A stretch of DNA of 60,492 nucleotides from Streptomyces griseoviridis (GCA_014649155.1 BMSM01000037.1:1-60492); one strand, 5' to 3'. Counted from the first letter of the stretch, positions 16,434 through 25,897 are shown. Notes: a model not told the origin generated them from the sequence alone. Made by a program: numbers and translations.

Positions 16434-18092
16434 TCAGCGCGTGACGACGTGCCGTTCGTTCGGCACGCAGTGGGTCATGGTGAGGCCCTCGACGTCGCGC
16501 GGCGGGTTCTTGCCCAGGTTGGACAGCCGCTTGCGGTCCTCGTCGGTGAGGTCCTGGCTGGCCAGCGGCTCCAGGCCGGCCACGTCCTCCGGCGAGATGC
16601 CGAGGCCCTCGCCGACCCGCAGCCCGAGGTCGTTCTCGACCAGCAGGAAGTGCCACACCATCCGCTCCTGCACCGGACGGTCGCACTCGGAGAGCAGGTC
16701 GACGAAGTTCTTCACCAGGTCGTCCCGCTCCCACTGCTCCATCAGGCAGTAGCGCTGGCCCGCCTGGAGGTAGTCGTTGGTGCGCGGGATGCGCTTGCGG
16801 GTGACCCGGCCCCGGATCTCCGGGCCCTGCTCGTCGTGGGTCGGGTACTCGGCCTCGCGCAGGCTGCCGTCGGTGATCGACGGCTCGTAGTTCACCGACG
16901 GGTTCTGGCCGCCGTCGGTGTAGTACGTCATCTGGCCGTCGCGCTGGTTGGTGTGCACGGTGGCGTTCTTGGCCTGGTTGACCGGCAGCTGGAGGTAGTT
17001 CGGGCCGACCCGGTAGCGCTGGGTGTCGCTGTACGAGAAGGTCCGGCCGACCAGCATCTTGTCGTCGGAGAAGTCCAGCCCGTCGACGAGGACGCCGGTG
17101 CCGAAGGAGATCTGCTCGTTCTCCGCGAAGAAGTTCTCCGGCATCCGGTTCAGCACGATCCTGCCGACCGGCTTGGGCGGGAACTCCTGCTCGGGCCAGG
17201 TCTTGGTGTCGTCCAGCGGGTCGAAGTCCAGCTCCGGGTGGTCGTGGTCGTCCATCATCTGGACGAGCAGCTCCCACTCGGGGTAGTCACCGCGGGCCAC
17301 GGCCTCGTAGAGGTCCTTGGTGGCGTGGCCGGTCGACTCCGCCTGGACGTTGGCGGCGTCCTCCTCGGTCATGCTGCGCACGCCCTGTTTGGGCATCCAG
17401 TGGTACTTGACCAGCTTGGTCTCGCCCTGGGCGTTCACCCACTTGTAGGTGTTGACGCCGAAGCCCTGCTGGTGGCGGTAGTCGGCGGGGATGCCGCGCG
17501 GGCTGAACAGGTTGACCAGCATGTGCATGCACTCCGGCGTCTGCGACATGAAGTCGAAGATGCGCCGGGGCTGCTGCTCGAAGGTGACCGGGTCGGGCTT
17601 CAGGGCGTGGATGACGTCCGGGAACTTGATGGCGTCCCGGATGAAGAAGACACCCAGGTTGTTGCCGACCAGGTCCCAGTTGCCGTCCTCGGTGTAGAAC
17701 TTCACGGCGAAGCCGCGCGGGTCGCGGGCCGCCTCGGAGGAGTCCCGGCCGCCGATGACGGTGGAGAAGCGCAGGGCGATGTCGGTGCGCTTGCCGCGCT
17801 CCTGGAACAGCTTGGCCCGGGTGTACCGGTCGATCGGCTCGTCGCCCCAGGCGCCGTACGCCTCGAAGTAGCCGTACGCGGTGACGCCGCGGGCGTGCAC
17901 GACACGCTCGGGGATGCGCTCCCGGTCGAAGTGGCTGATCTTCTCCAGGAACTGGTAGTTCTCCAGCGTGGCGGGCCCGCGGGCGCCGACCGTGCGCTGG
18001 TTCTGGTTGTCGTAGACCGGGTGTCCCTGCCGGTTGGTGAGCACCTTCCGGTCGTCGCCGGGAGCGGGACCCTGGCTCGATACGTCGGTCAT
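16434..18092 (-). CDS. monofunctional haem catalase
   Basis: 552 residues, clade-3-like length. The distal His is at residue 66 (RVVHARGVTAYGYFE), with the distal Asn in TEDGNWDLVGNN and a proximal Tyr in RTFSYSDTQRYRVGPN that would bind haem. It converts hydrogen peroxide to water and oxygen in the cytosol. Two sigma-B-like promoters lie upstream, which would fit osmotic and stationary-phase induction of a stress catalase. The TetR gene next to it is divergent and is not part of its unit. Confidence 0.9.
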   Translation of the reverse strand: MTDVSSQGPAPGDDRKVLTNRQGHPVYDNQNQRTVGARGPATLENYQFLEKISHFDRERIPERVVHARGVTAYGYFEAYGAWGDEPIDRYTRAKLFQERGKRTDIALRFSTVIGGRDSSEAARDPRGFAVKFYTEDGNWDLVGNNLGVFFIRDAIKFPDVIHALKPDPVTFEQQPRRIFDFMSQTPECMHMLVNLFSPRGIPADYRHQQGFGVNTYKWVNAQGETKLVKYHWMPKQGVRSMTEEDAANVQAESTGHATKDLYEAVARGDYPEWELLVQMMDDHDHPELDFDPLDDTKTWPEQEFPPKPVGRIVLNRMPENFFAENEQISFGTGVLVDGLDFSDDKMLVGRTFSYSDTQRYRVGPNYLQLPVNQAKNATVHTNQRDGQMTYYTDGGQNPSVNYEPSITDGSLREAEYPTHDEQGPEIRGRVTRKRIPRTNDYLQAGQRYCLMEQWERDDLVKNFVDLLSECDRPVQERMVWHFLLVENDLGLRVGEGLGISPEDVAGLEPLASQDLTDEDRKRLSNLGKNPPRDVEGLTMTHCVPNERHVVTR

Positions 18093-18178
18093 TCCTCTTC
18101 GGCTCCTTCGACTCGTGGCCGCCGCGGCCGTGCGCGTGACGAGGCGGCGGCCGTCGGCCGGTCGCGTGGGCGTCCCGG

Positions 18179-18202
18179 GTACCCGGCCGCGCGGGATCAG
18201 TC
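18179..18202 (-). promoter_or_regulatory. sigma-B-like promoter, proximal, of catalase
   Basis: On the minus strand GACT, 14 bases and GGGTAC fit the sigma-B consensus. It is about 90 bases upstream of the catalase start codon. Confidence 0.45.
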
Positions 18203-18338
18203 ACTCCCGACACTCGCACGGCACCGGGTCCCCCGCGACCGGCCGGTCCGGGCCGGACGGCGCGGCGGCGGCGGTGTCCGTCCCCGCCGCCGTACGCCCG
18301 GCCCCTTCCTGTCGTTCGTGCGCTCGTGAGCCGATCGG

Positions 18339-18362
18339 GTACCCGGTTCCGGAGCCGTACAC
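18339..18362 (-). promoter_or_regulatory. sigma-B-like promoter, distal, of catalase
   Basis: GTGT, 14 bases and GGGTAC on the minus strand. It has the same layout as the proximal site, 160 bases further upstream, and would leave a leader of about 240 bases. It is weaker evidence than the proximal site. Confidence 0.35.
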
Positions 18363-18417
18363 GGCAGCGGAACCGGCCGGTTCACCGAGGCCCCGCGCCC
18401 CAGTCCCAGTGGGCCGG

Positions 18418-18451
18418 ATGTCCCATCGAGACATATGTCCCACTGGGACAT
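18418..18451. promoter_or_regulatory. double TetR operator: two abutting 17-bp palindromes
   Basis: ATGTCCCATCGAGACAT (18418-18434) and ATGTCCCACTGGGACAT (18435-18451) sit side by side without a spacer. Both are palindromic around the centre and share the ATGTC/GACAT ends. They lie 22 bases before the TetR ATG, the expected position for autorepression. Confidence 0.75.
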
Positions 18452-18473
18452 CGACGGGTGTACCGTGGACGGC

Positions 18474-19139
18474 ATGAAGGCAGCGAAGCCCGCAGACTCC
18501 CCCGAGGACCGGCGCCGCCGCAAGGCGCGGCGGACCCGGGACGCGCTCGCCGACGCCGCCTGCGACCTGATCCTGAGCCAGGGGACGGCGGCGACGACCG
18601 TGGAGGCCATCGCGGAGCGCGCGGACGTCACCCGCCGCACCTTCAGCCGGCACTTCGCCGGCAAGGAGGACGCCGCCCTCGACTTCGTCCGCCGCGACGG
18701 CGACCGGATCAACGCGCTGCTGCGGGCCCGCCCGGCCCACGAGCCCCCGCTGACCGCGTACCGCAGGGCGGTGCGCGCGTGGCTGACCGATCCGGACGAC
18801 CCGCCGTGGCAGCTGCGCCCGCGGATGCGCCGGCTGCTCGCGCTGATCGACAGCGAGCCCGCCCTCTTCGGCGCCTACCAGCGCATCCGGGTCGACGCCC
18901 AGGAGGAGTCGATCCGCATCATCGCCGCACGGCTCGGCACGGACGGGGCCCTCGACGTGCGCCCCGCCGCCGTCGTCGACGCCGCCGCCGGAGTCCTGGT
19001 CGCCGCCCTGCGCGTCTGGGCCCGGCAGGGCGACCGGAACCCGGGAGCCGCAGACCTCGCCGCCCTCGTGGAGCGGGCCTACGACGCCCTGACCTCGGAG
19101 GCCGCGGCCGCGGTCGCCGACAGCACCACGGAAGAGTGA
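18474..19139 (+). CDS. TetR-family transcriptional repressor
   Basis: 221 residues. The N-terminal DNA-binding domain shows TRDALADAACDLIL, TTVEAIAERADVTRRTFSRHFAGKEDAAL, the usual TetR helix-turn-helix. The C-terminal ligand domain is not conserved. The start is the ATG at 18474; an earlier in-frame ATG lies inside the operator and is unlikely. It heads an operon with an SDR (7-base gap) and a zinc alcohol dehydrogenase, so it probably represses them and responds to an alcohol, aldehyde or ketone. Confidence 0.85.
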   Translation: MKAAKPADSPEDRRRRKARRTRDALADAACDLILSQGTAATTVEAIAERADVTRRTFSRHFAGKEDAALDFVRRDGDRINALLRARPAHEPPLTAYRRAVRAWLTDPDDPPWQLRPRMRRLLALIDSEPALFGAYQRIRVDAQEESIRIIAARLGTDGALDVRPAAVVDAAAGVLVAALRVWARQGDRNPGAADLAALVERAYDALTSEAAAAVADSTTEE

Positions 19140-19146
19140 GAGCACC

Positions 19147-19935
19147 ATGAGCACTTCGGACACCACCCCCGTCACCGACCACGCGTCCGAGTTCGCCGGC
19201 CGCGCCGCCCTGGTCACCGGCGCCGCCTCCGGCATCGGCCTGGCCACCGCCCGCCGCCTCGGCCGGGGCGGCGCGAAGGTCGTCATCGCCGACTACAACA
19301 CCGAGGGGGCCGAGCAGGCCGCCGCCGCCCTGGAGGCGGAAGGCATCGAGGCCGCCGCCGTGCGGCTGGACGTGACCAGCCCCGAGTCCGTCGAGGCCGC
19401 CGTCGCGTTCACCGTCGCCACCTTCGGCTCCCTCGGCCTCGCGGTGAACAACGCCGGCATCGGCGGCCCCAGCGCCCCCACCGGCGAGTACGACATCGAC
19501 GCCTACAGCCGCGTCGTCCGCACCAACCTGGACGGCGTCTTCTACTCGATGCGCTACGAGCTGCCGGTCATCGAGGCCGCGGGCAAGGGCGGCGCCATCG
19601 TCAACGTCGCCTCCATCCTCGGCAAGGTCGGCTTCGCCGGCAGCGCCGCCTACGTCGCCGCCAAGCACGGCGTGGTCGGGCTGACCGAGACCGCCGCCGC
19701 CGAGTACTCCGCCAAGGGCATCCGGATCAACGCGGTCGGCCCCGGCTTCATCGAGACGCCCCTGCTGAAGTCCATGGACCAGGACGCCTACGACGGCCTG
19801 GTCGCCCTGCACCCGGCCGGACGCCTCGGCACCTCCGAGGAGGTCGCCGAGCTGATCGCCTTCCTGCTGTCGGACCGCGCCTCCTTCATCGCCGGCAGCT
19901 ACCACCTGGTCGACGGCGCCTACACCGCCGTCTGA
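19147..19935 (+). CDS. classical short-chain dehydrogenase/reductase
   Basis: 262 residues. Cofactor loop VTGAASGIGLATARRLG, NNAGIG, catalytic Ser in NVASILGKVG, and Tyr-x-x-x-Lys in AAYVAAKHG are all present. Asp at the end of strand two (VVIADYNTEG) predicts NAD over NADP. It is seven bases after the TetR gene, so the two are probably co-transcribed. The substrate is not known. Confidence 0.9.
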   Translation: MSTSDTTPVTDHASEFAGRAALVTGAASGIGLATARRLGRGGAKVVIADYNTEGAEQAAAALEAEGIEAAAVRLDVTSPESVEAAVAFTVATFGSLGLAVNNAGIGGPSAPTGEYDIDAYSRVVRTNLDGVFYSMRYELPVIEAAGKGGAIVNVASILGKVGFAGSAAYVAAKHGVVGLTETAAAEYSAKGIRINAVGPGFIETPLLKSMDQDAYDGLVALHPAGRLGTSEEVAELIAFLLSDRASFIAGSYHLVDGAYTAV

Positions 19936-19982
19936 CCTCACCCACCCGCAGGGGGGAGAGAACCGAACGAAGGAGTTCGACC

Positions 19983-21023
19983 ATGAAGGCTCTGCAGTAC
20001 CGCACCATCGGGTCACCCCCCGAGGTGGTCACGGTCCCCGACCCGGAACCCGGGCCCGGACAGGTGCTGTTGAAGGTCACCGCCGCCGGCGTGTGCCACT
20101 CCGACATCGCCGTGATGGAGTGGCCCGCCGAGGGCTTCCCGTACGAGCTTCCGCTCACCCTCGGCCACGAGGGCGTCGGCACCGTCGCCGCGCTGGGCGA
20201 CGGCGTGACCGGACTCGCGGAAGGCGACGCGGTCGCCGTCTACGGCCCCTGGGGCTGCGGGACCTGCGCCAAGTGCGCGGAGGGCAAGGAGAACTACTGC
20301 CTGCGCGCCGACGAGCTGGGCATTCACCCGCCGGGGCTCGGCCGTCCCGGCTCGATGGCGGAGTACCTGCTCATCGACGACCCCCGGCACCTGGTCCCGC
20401 TGGACGGCCTGGACCCGGTCGCGGCCGTGCCGCTGACCGACGCCGGTCTGACGCCGTACCACGCCATCAAGAAGTCCCTGCCGAAGCTGGGCCCGGGTTC
20501 TACCGCGGTGGTCATCGGCACCGGCGGTCTCGGCCACGTCGCCATCCAGCTGCTGCGCGCCCTGACCTCCGCCCGGGTGATCGCCCTCGACGTCAGCGAG
20601 GACAAGCTGCGCCTCGCCCGGGAGGTCGGCGCCCACGAGACGGTGCTGTCCGACGCCGGCGCCGTCGAGGCGGTCCGGGAGATCACCGGACCGATCGGCG
20701 CGCAGGCCGTGTTCGACTTCGTCGGCGTGGCCCCCACCGTCAAGACCGCGGCGGGCGTCGCCGGTGTCGAGGCCGACGTCACGCTGGTCGGCATCGGCGG
20801 CGCGCCGCTCCCGGTCGGCTTCGGCCTCACCCCGTTCGAGGTGTCGGTCTCGGCGCCGTACTGGGGCAGCCGCAGCGAGCTGATGGAGGTGCTGGCACTG
20901 GCCCGCGCCGGGGCCGTGTCGGTGCACACCGAGACGTACTCCCTGGACGACGCCCCGCTCGCCTACCAGCGGCTGCACGACGGCAAGGTCAACGGCCGCG
21001 CGGTGATCCTGCCGAACGGCTGA
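19983..21023 (+). CDS. zinc-dependent alcohol dehydrogenase
   Basis: 346 residues of the medium-chain dehydrogenase family. Catalytic zinc ligands appear as VCHSDIAV and GHEGVG. The structural zinc is in GCGTCAKCAEGKENYC. The nucleotide loop is IGTGGLGHVAIQLL, and LDVSEDKL with an Asp after the second strand predicts NAD. A 47-base gap with GGGGGGAGAG/AAGGAG ribosome sites links it to the SDR. Together the two enzymes could oxidise a hydroxy compound stepwise. Confidence 0.9.
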   Translation: MKALQYRTIGSPPEVVTVPDPEPGPGQVLLKVTAAGVCHSDIAVMEWPAEGFPYELPLTLGHEGVGTVAALGDGVTGLAEGDAVAVYGPWGCGTCAKCAEGKENYCLRADELGIHPPGLGRPGSMAEYLLIDDPRHLVPLDGLDPVAAVPLTDAGLTPYHAIKKSLPKLGPGSTAVVIGTGGLGHVAIQLLRALTSARVIALDVSEDKLRLAREVGAHETVLSDAGAVEAVREITGPIGAQAVFDFVGVAPTVKTAAGVAGVEADVTLVGIGGAPLPVGFGLTPFEVSVSAPYWGSRSELMEVLALARAGAVSVHTETYSLDDAPLAYQRLHDGKVNGRAVILPNG

Positions 21024-21028
21024 CACGC

Positions 21029-21073
21029 CGGCGGGGGCGCGACCGGTCCCCCGTTCCGGTCGAGCCCCCGCGG
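21029..21073 (+). terminator. terminator after the TetR operon
   Basis: A stem of CGGGGGC with GCCCCCG encloses a second stem GACCGG with CCGGTC, eight to ten bases of loop and no T run. It lies immediately after the ADH stop and before the convergent regulator gene. Confidence 0.65.
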
Positions 21074-21142
21074 TGCTGAAACCTAGGGGCACGGCTCACC
21101 CGCTGGGAAGCGCGCCGGTGCCCGCTGTCCCGCCGTCCGGAC

Positions 21143-22648
21143 TCACCTGTGCATGGTCGCGTCCGGATCGGGCGGGTTCGTCCCGGGCAGCGCGGGGTGG
21201 GCGAGGTCGCCGGCGGCGAGATGGGCGAGGACGACCTCGTACAGATCGCCGCCGCCGGCCAGCAGACCCCGTTCGAGGACCGGCTCCGCGCCGCGCAGGT
21301 GCTCCCGCACGGTCTGCGGGTGCAGGCCCAGCGCCAGGGCGGTCCGCTCGGCGTTGCCGCCGGCGGCGATCCAGGTGCGCAGGGTGCGACGCAGGTTCCG
21401 CGGGTCCGGATCGAGGCGGGCCAGCAGACCGCCGGCCCAGGCCCGCAGCGCGGGCCCGGTGAGCAGGTCGGTGAGCCGGGGCTGCTCCGGCCGCCCGGTC
21501 TCCCGTGCGGCGGAGTGCGGGGCGCCGGCCTCGGCGTTCAGGGCGAGGTGGGCGGTGGCCCGGACGGTCAGGTCGGTGAAGTCGGCGCCAAGCAGCGCCG
21601 CGACCCGGTCCATCCGGGCGCGGACGGTGTTGCGGCTGACGCCCAGGATCTTCGCCGCGTCCACCGCGGTGAACTCCAGGCCGAGACGGGCGGTGGCGAG
21701 CAGCTCGGCCCGGGTGTGGTGCGCCAGCCCGTCGAGCGGGCGCAGGACCCGGGCCGTCCAGGCGCGCAGCTCCGCCGGGTCCATCAGCCGTTCGGGACGG
21801 GTCCGCTCGGCGTACACGGCCGTCCGGCCGGGGCGGACCCGGGCCACGGCCAGGGCGCTGACGGCCTGCCCGTAGGCGGTGGCCGTGCGCACCAGGCTCT
21901 GCCGGACGCTGCCGCCGAGCAGGGCCCCGGGATGCCGGGCGATCACCGCTCGCAGTTCCTCCCCGGTGTCGTCGCGCGGCGCCACCACGATCACATGGCC
22001 GTCCCGGGCCGGGCAGCGCACGACGAGGGCCTGTTCCCGGGTCGCCTCCCGGCAGTCCCGGGCCAGCCGGTCGCGCCGGTCCGGGTCGGTCTCCACGACG
22101 TGGACGACGGCCGTGTCGGTGTCGAGCAGTCCCGGCCAGAACCCGGCGGCGACCCGGCGGGCGGAGACGGTCTCCTCGACCATCAGCAGTTGCAGGATCG
22201 CCAGCCGCAGATCGGCGGTGGCCCGCTCCAGCCGGTACCCGGCCTCGGCCGAGGCGCGGGCGGTCAGCAGCAGCGCGAGCGCCTGCGCGGTCCGCGCGAC
22301 GACGGTGGAGGCCGCCGGGCCGAAGGGGGCCGCACGCCGCACCGCGAGCACCGCGGCCGGTTCCGCGCCGCCCCGGTCCACCCGGACCAGGCGCAGGTGG
22401 TGCCCGGCGTCCTCGCAGGCGGCGGAGGCGATCCGGCCCGCGGCGAGGTCCCGCAGCAGCGCCGCGTCCAGCTCCGCCGGGGTGCCGGCCAGCAGCCGTC
22501 CGGTGCCCTCGCGCAGTGACACGTCCGCGCGCAGGGTGCCGGCGAGCCACTCCACCACGCCGGGCACGCCGTCCCCGGTCGGTCTGAGCCGGCCGAGCAG
22601 TTCCTCCGCCCACCGCTCCCGCTCCCCGTGGTCCTCCCGGCCCGCCAC
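21143..22648 (-). CDS. PucR-type helix-turn-helix regulator
   Basis: 501 residues. The N-terminal part is GAF-like (residues about 40-150). Two helix-turn-helix candidates follow: FTAVDAAKILGVSRNTVRARM near residue 330 and GNAERTALALGLHPQTVREHL near residue 435. The second, in the context LRTWIAAGGNAERT, is the PucR C-terminal HTH. The family controls purine, aromatic or ring catabolism. It converges on the TetR operon, so a shared pathway is possible but unproven. The start is a GTG. Confidence 0.75.
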   Translation of the reverse strand: MAGREDHGERERWAEELLGRLRPTGDGVPGVVEWLAGTLRADVSLREGTGRLLAGTPAELDAALLRDLAAGRIASAACEDAGHHLRLVRVDRGGAEPAAVLAVRRAAPFGPAASTVVARTAQALALLLTARASAEAGYRLERATADLRLAILQLLMVEETVSARRVAAGFWPGLLDTDTAVVHVVETDPDRRDRLARDCREATREQALVVRCPARDGHVIVVAPRDDTGEELRAVIARHPGALLGGSVRQSLVRTATAYGQAVSALAVARVRPGRTAVYAERTRPERLMDPAELRAWTARVLRPLDGLAHHTRAELLATARLGLEFTAVDAAKILGVSRNTVRARMDRVAALLGADFTDLTVRATAHLALNAEAGAPHSAARETGRPEQPRLTDLLTGPALRAWAGGLLARLDPDPRNLRRTLRTWIAAGGNAERTALALGLHPQTVREHLRGAEPVLERGLLAGGGDLYEVVLAHLAAGDLAHPALPGTNPPDPDATMHR

Positions 22649-22740
22649 GTCGTCCCACTCCTTCCGTCCAGGATCGTTCCGTCTCCCGCCCCATCATCCC
22701 GGTCGCGCCTGCCGGGCGGGCCGGGGCTTAAGCTCGGCGG

Positions 22741-23361
22741 ATGGCGAAGTACTTCGACGTGCACCCCGACAACCCCCAGCCCCGCGGCATCGCCCAGATC
22801 GCGGAGAGCGTCCGCGCGGGCGCGCTGATCGCGTATCCGACGGACTCCTGCTACGCGCTGGGCTGCCGGCTGGGCAGCCGGGACGGCATCGACCGCATCC
22901 GGTCCATCCGCCGGCTGGACGACCGGCACCACTTCACGCTGGTGTGCCAGGACTTCGCGCAGCTCGGGCGCTTCGTACGGCTGGACAACGACGTGTTCCG
23001 GGCACTGAAGGCGTCCACGCCGGGCAGTTACACCTTCATCCTGCCCGCGACGCGCGAGGTGCCGCGGGTGCTCCAGCACCCGAAGAAGAAGACGGTCGGT
23101 GTGCGCATCCCCGACCATGTCGTCACCCAGGCGCTCCTCGCGGAACTGGGCGAGCCGCTGCTCTCCAGCACCCTGCTGCTGCCCGACGAGGAGGAGCCGC
23201 TGACGCAGGGCTGGGAGATCAAGGACCGGCTCGACCACGTGGTGGACGCGGTGGTCGACTCCGGGGAGTGCGGCACCGAGCCGACCACGGTCGTCGACTT
23301 CTCCGGTGGCGAGCCGGAGATCGTCCGGGTCGGCGCGGGCGATCCGGCCCGGTTCGAGTGA
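22741..23361 (+). CDS. YciO/Sua5-family threonylcarbamoyl-AMP synthase-like protein
   Basis: 206 residues of the Sua5/YciO/YrdC fold: GALIAYPTDSCYALGC (substrate-binding), RIRSIRRLDDRHHFTLVCQDF, PGSYTFILPATREVP, KTVGVRIPDH. The length and the absence of the C-terminal Sua5 domain fit the YciO branch, whose activity is less certain than TsaC. It begins about 90 bases after the PucR start, which is divergent. Confidence 0.8.
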   Translation: MAKYFDVHPDNPQPRGIAQIAESVRAGALIAYPTDSCYALGCRLGSRDGIDRIRSIRRLDDRHHFTLVCQDFAQLGRFVRLDNDVFRALKASTPGSYTFILPATREVPRVLQHPKKKTVGVRIPDHVVTQALLAELGEPLLSSTLLLPDEEEPLTQGWEIKDRLDHVVDAVVDSGECGTEPTTVVDFSGGEPEIVRVGAGDPARFE

Positions 23362-23493
23362 GCGGGTAAAAGGCGGGTCACGGGCGAGGGGGCGGTCGGC
23401 GGGGGCGGCGGCGGGCCGTGCCACGATGAGGCGGGTCCGCCCGTGCCCCGAGCGGGCCCGTGCCGACGTCATCACAGGAAGGCAGGCCGGCTC

Positions 23494-24261
23494 ATGACCG
23501 CCGTACAGGGAACCGCTGTCGACATCCCCACCGAGGACGGCACCGCCGACGCGTATCTGACGCGTCCCGACGACGGGCGGGCGCATCCCGCGGTGCTGCT
23601 CTGCATGGACGCCTTCGGGCTCCGGCCGCAGTTGCGGTCGATGGCGGACCGGCTGGCGGGGGCCGGGTACACCGTGCTGGTGCCCAACGTCTTCTACCGG
23701 CACGGGCGGGCGCCGGTCGTGGAGCTGCCGGAGTTCATCGACCCACAGGCCCGGCCGGAGATCTTCCAGCAGCTCGGGCCGGTCATGCGGTCCCTCACGC
23801 CGGAGCTCGCGATGCGGGACGCGCGGGCGTACCTCGACTGGCTGGCCGCCCGCCCGGAGGCGGCGGACGGGCCGGTCGCGCTGACCGGTTACTGCATGGG
23901 CGCCCGGCTCGCGCTGTACACGGCCGGCACCTACCCGGACCGGGTGGCGGCGGTGGCCGGCTTCCACGGCGGCGGCCTGGCGACCGAGGACGCGGACAGC
24001 CCGCACCGGCTGGCCGGCCGGATCACCGCCGAGGTGTACTTCGCCCACGCCGACCAGGACCACTCCATGCCGCCGGAAGCGCAGGAGCGGCTGGAGGCGG
24101 CACTGACCGAGGCCGGGGTACGGCACCGCTGCGAGGTCTACGCCGGCGCGGCGCACGGGTACACGCAGGCCGACACGGCCTCGTACGACGAGGCCGCGAC
24201 CGAGCGGCACTGGGCGGAGCTGTTCGACCTGCTGAAGCGGACGTTCCAGGCGCGGGACTGA
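23494..24261 (+). CDS. dienelactone hydrolase-family protein
   Basis: 255 residues, alpha/beta hydrolase. The nucleophile is Cys in GYCMGAR, the acid is Asp in FAHADQDHSMP and the His is in GAAHGYTQAD, as in dienelactone hydrolase. It acts in the cytosol on lactones or esters. The ATG follows AGGAAGG. It has its own spacing from the genes on each side and no visible operon. Confidence 0.85.
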   Translation: MTAVQGTAVDIPTEDGTADAYLTRPDDGRAHPAVLLCMDAFGLRPQLRSMADRLAGAGYTVLVPNVFYRHGRAPVVELPEFIDPQARPEIFQQLGPVMRSLTPELAMRDARAYLDWLAARPEAADGPVALTGYCMGARLALYTAGTYPDRVAAVAGFHGGGLATEDADSPHRLAGRITAEVYFAHADQDHSMPPEAQERLEAALTEAGVRHRCEVYAGAAHGYTQADTASYDEAATERHWAELFDLLKRTFQARD

Positions 24262-24382
24262 GGCAGGCGTCCCGGGAGGGGGCGCACAGACCGCCGCCGG
24301 GACGAACCCGGTCCGGCCGCACCGCCGTTGGTCCCGCGCACCCGCCAAGGCCCGGTCCGCGGCGCGTTGTTACGGTGCCGGG

Positions 24383-25888
24383 ATGTCTGACTCCTCACGT
24401 GACACCGCCGAGGGCGCCGGCTGGGGTGCCGCGGAACGCGGCGCGTACCGGCAGCTCGTGCCGGAACGGGCCGAGAAGCTGTCCTGGCTGGACCCGCGGA
24501 CCCTGTGGGCCGCCCGCAACGGCGTGCTGGCCTCCTGGTTCGGGGACCCCACGGGCCGTACCCGGGCGCGGTGGGTGGCGCAGCGGGCGGCGGCCGGGGC
24601 ACCCGCCGACAAGGTGATCCGCCGGGACGACCCCGACCGGTTCTCCTTCCTGGTCATCGGGGACACCGGGGAGGGCGGCGATCCGCAGTACGCCGTCGTT
24701 CCGGGCCTGCTGCGGGCCGGCGCCGGCACCCGGTTCGCCGTGCTGGCCAGTGACGTGATCTACCCGGTGGGCAGCGCCGACGACTACGCCGCCAAGTTCT
24801 TCCGCCCCTACCAGGACTATCCGGCGCCGATCTACGCGATACCGGGGAACCACGACTGGTACGAGGACCTCGGCGGTTTCATGCGGGTCTTCTGCGACGA
24901 CGCCCCGCCGCTGCCGCCGGAGCCGGCGCCCCGGCCGGCGGGCCGGGCCTGGCTGCGTGCCCTGCTGTGGCACCGGCCCCGCCCGGACGACGGCCGGCGC
25001 CTGGCCGAGGCGCGCGCCCTGCGTGCCGCGCCCGGCCAGCGGGCCGTGCAGCCGGGGCCGTACTGGGCGATCGACGCGGGGCCGGTGCGGATCGTCGGGA
25101 TAGACACCGGGCTGCTGGGCACTCTCGACGCCGAGCAGGGGGCGTGGCTGCGGGAGGTGTCCCGGGGGCCCCGGCCGAAGATCCTGGTCACCGGCTCGCC
25201 GCTGTACGTGGACGGCGAGCACCACCCGTGCGTGATCGAGGGCGGCGGCACCGTGGACGACGTCGTCCGCGATCCGGACCACCACTACGTCGCGGCGATC
25301 GGCGGGGACATCCACAACTACCAGCGCTATCCGGTCGACGTGGGCGGCCGGACGATCCAGTACGTGGTCGCGGGCGGCGGCGGGGCGTTCACGCACGCCA
25401 CCCACACCATCCCGCGGGTCGCGGTCGGCGGCGTCACCGAGCGGGACTTCCGCTGCTATCCGCTGCGCGGTGACTCGCTCGCCTTCTACAGCACGCTGTA
25501 CGGCCGCCGGCTGCGGCTGCGCCGCTTCTTCACCCTCACCGAGGCCGAGGCGGCGGCCGTGGTCGCCGAGCGGCTCGGGATCGGGCCGACCCGGGCCCGG
25601 CCGGGCGAGGCGGTCCGGGTCACCCGGCGGGTGCGGCTGGTGGCGGGGCTGCTGGGCACCGGTCGCCGGCCCGGGAAGAGGAAGCGGTTCCGGCTGCCGG
25701 TGCGGAAGATCTACACGCAGGTGTTCTCGCCGGGGTCGGCGACGTACAGCCCGCCGTTCTTCAAGTGCTTCCTGCGGCTGGACGTCACCCCGGAGGCGGT
25801 GCGTCTGCGCTGCTTCGCCGCCACCGGCAACCGGGCGCAGGAGACCGACCCGCCCGTCGAGGACGAGGTGACGTTCCCGCTGCGGTGA
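24383..25888 (+). CDS. large metallophosphoesterase-family protein
   Basis: 501 residues. The metal motifs are spread across the first 330 residues: VIGDTGEGG (GD), LASDVIYPVGS in place of the usual GDhhY, AIPGNHDWYED (GNHD), and IGGDIHNYQRYP (GxxH). The usual Gly of the second motif is Ser (ASDV), a small departure from the family. The C-terminal 150 residues are basic and not recognised. The protein is predicted to be cytosolic with no signal. Confidence 0.75.
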   Translation: MSDSSRDTAEGAGWGAAERGAYRQLVPERAEKLSWLDPRTLWAARNGVLASWFGDPTGRTRARWVAQRAAAGAPADKVIRRDDPDRFSFLVIGDTGEGGDPQYAVVPGLLRAGAGTRFAVLASDVIYPVGSADDYAAKFFRPYQDYPAPIYAIPGNHDWYEDLGGFMRVFCDDAPPLPPEPAPRPAGRAWLRALLWHRPRPDDGRRLAEARALRAAPGQRAVQPGPYWAIDAGPVRIVGIDTGLLGTLDAEQGAWLREVSRGPRPKILVTGSPLYVDGEHHPCVIEGGGTVDDVVRDPDHHYVAAIGGDIHNYQRYPVDVGGRTIQYVVAGGGGAFTHATHTIPRVAVGGVTERDFRCYPLRGDSLAFYSTLYGRRLRLRRFFTLTEAEAAAVVAERLGIGPTRARPGEAVRVTRRVRLVAGLLGTGRRPGKRKRFRLPVRKIYTQVFSPGSATYSPPFFKCFLRLDVTPEAVRLRCFAATGNRAQETDPPVEDEVTFPLR

Positions 25889-25897
25889 GGCCGGGCG

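Noticed and set aside
18435..18473. Upstream ATG as start of the TetR gene
   Set aside because: It lies inside the second palindrome and lacks a ribosome site; the ATG at 18474 gives a normal TetR head.
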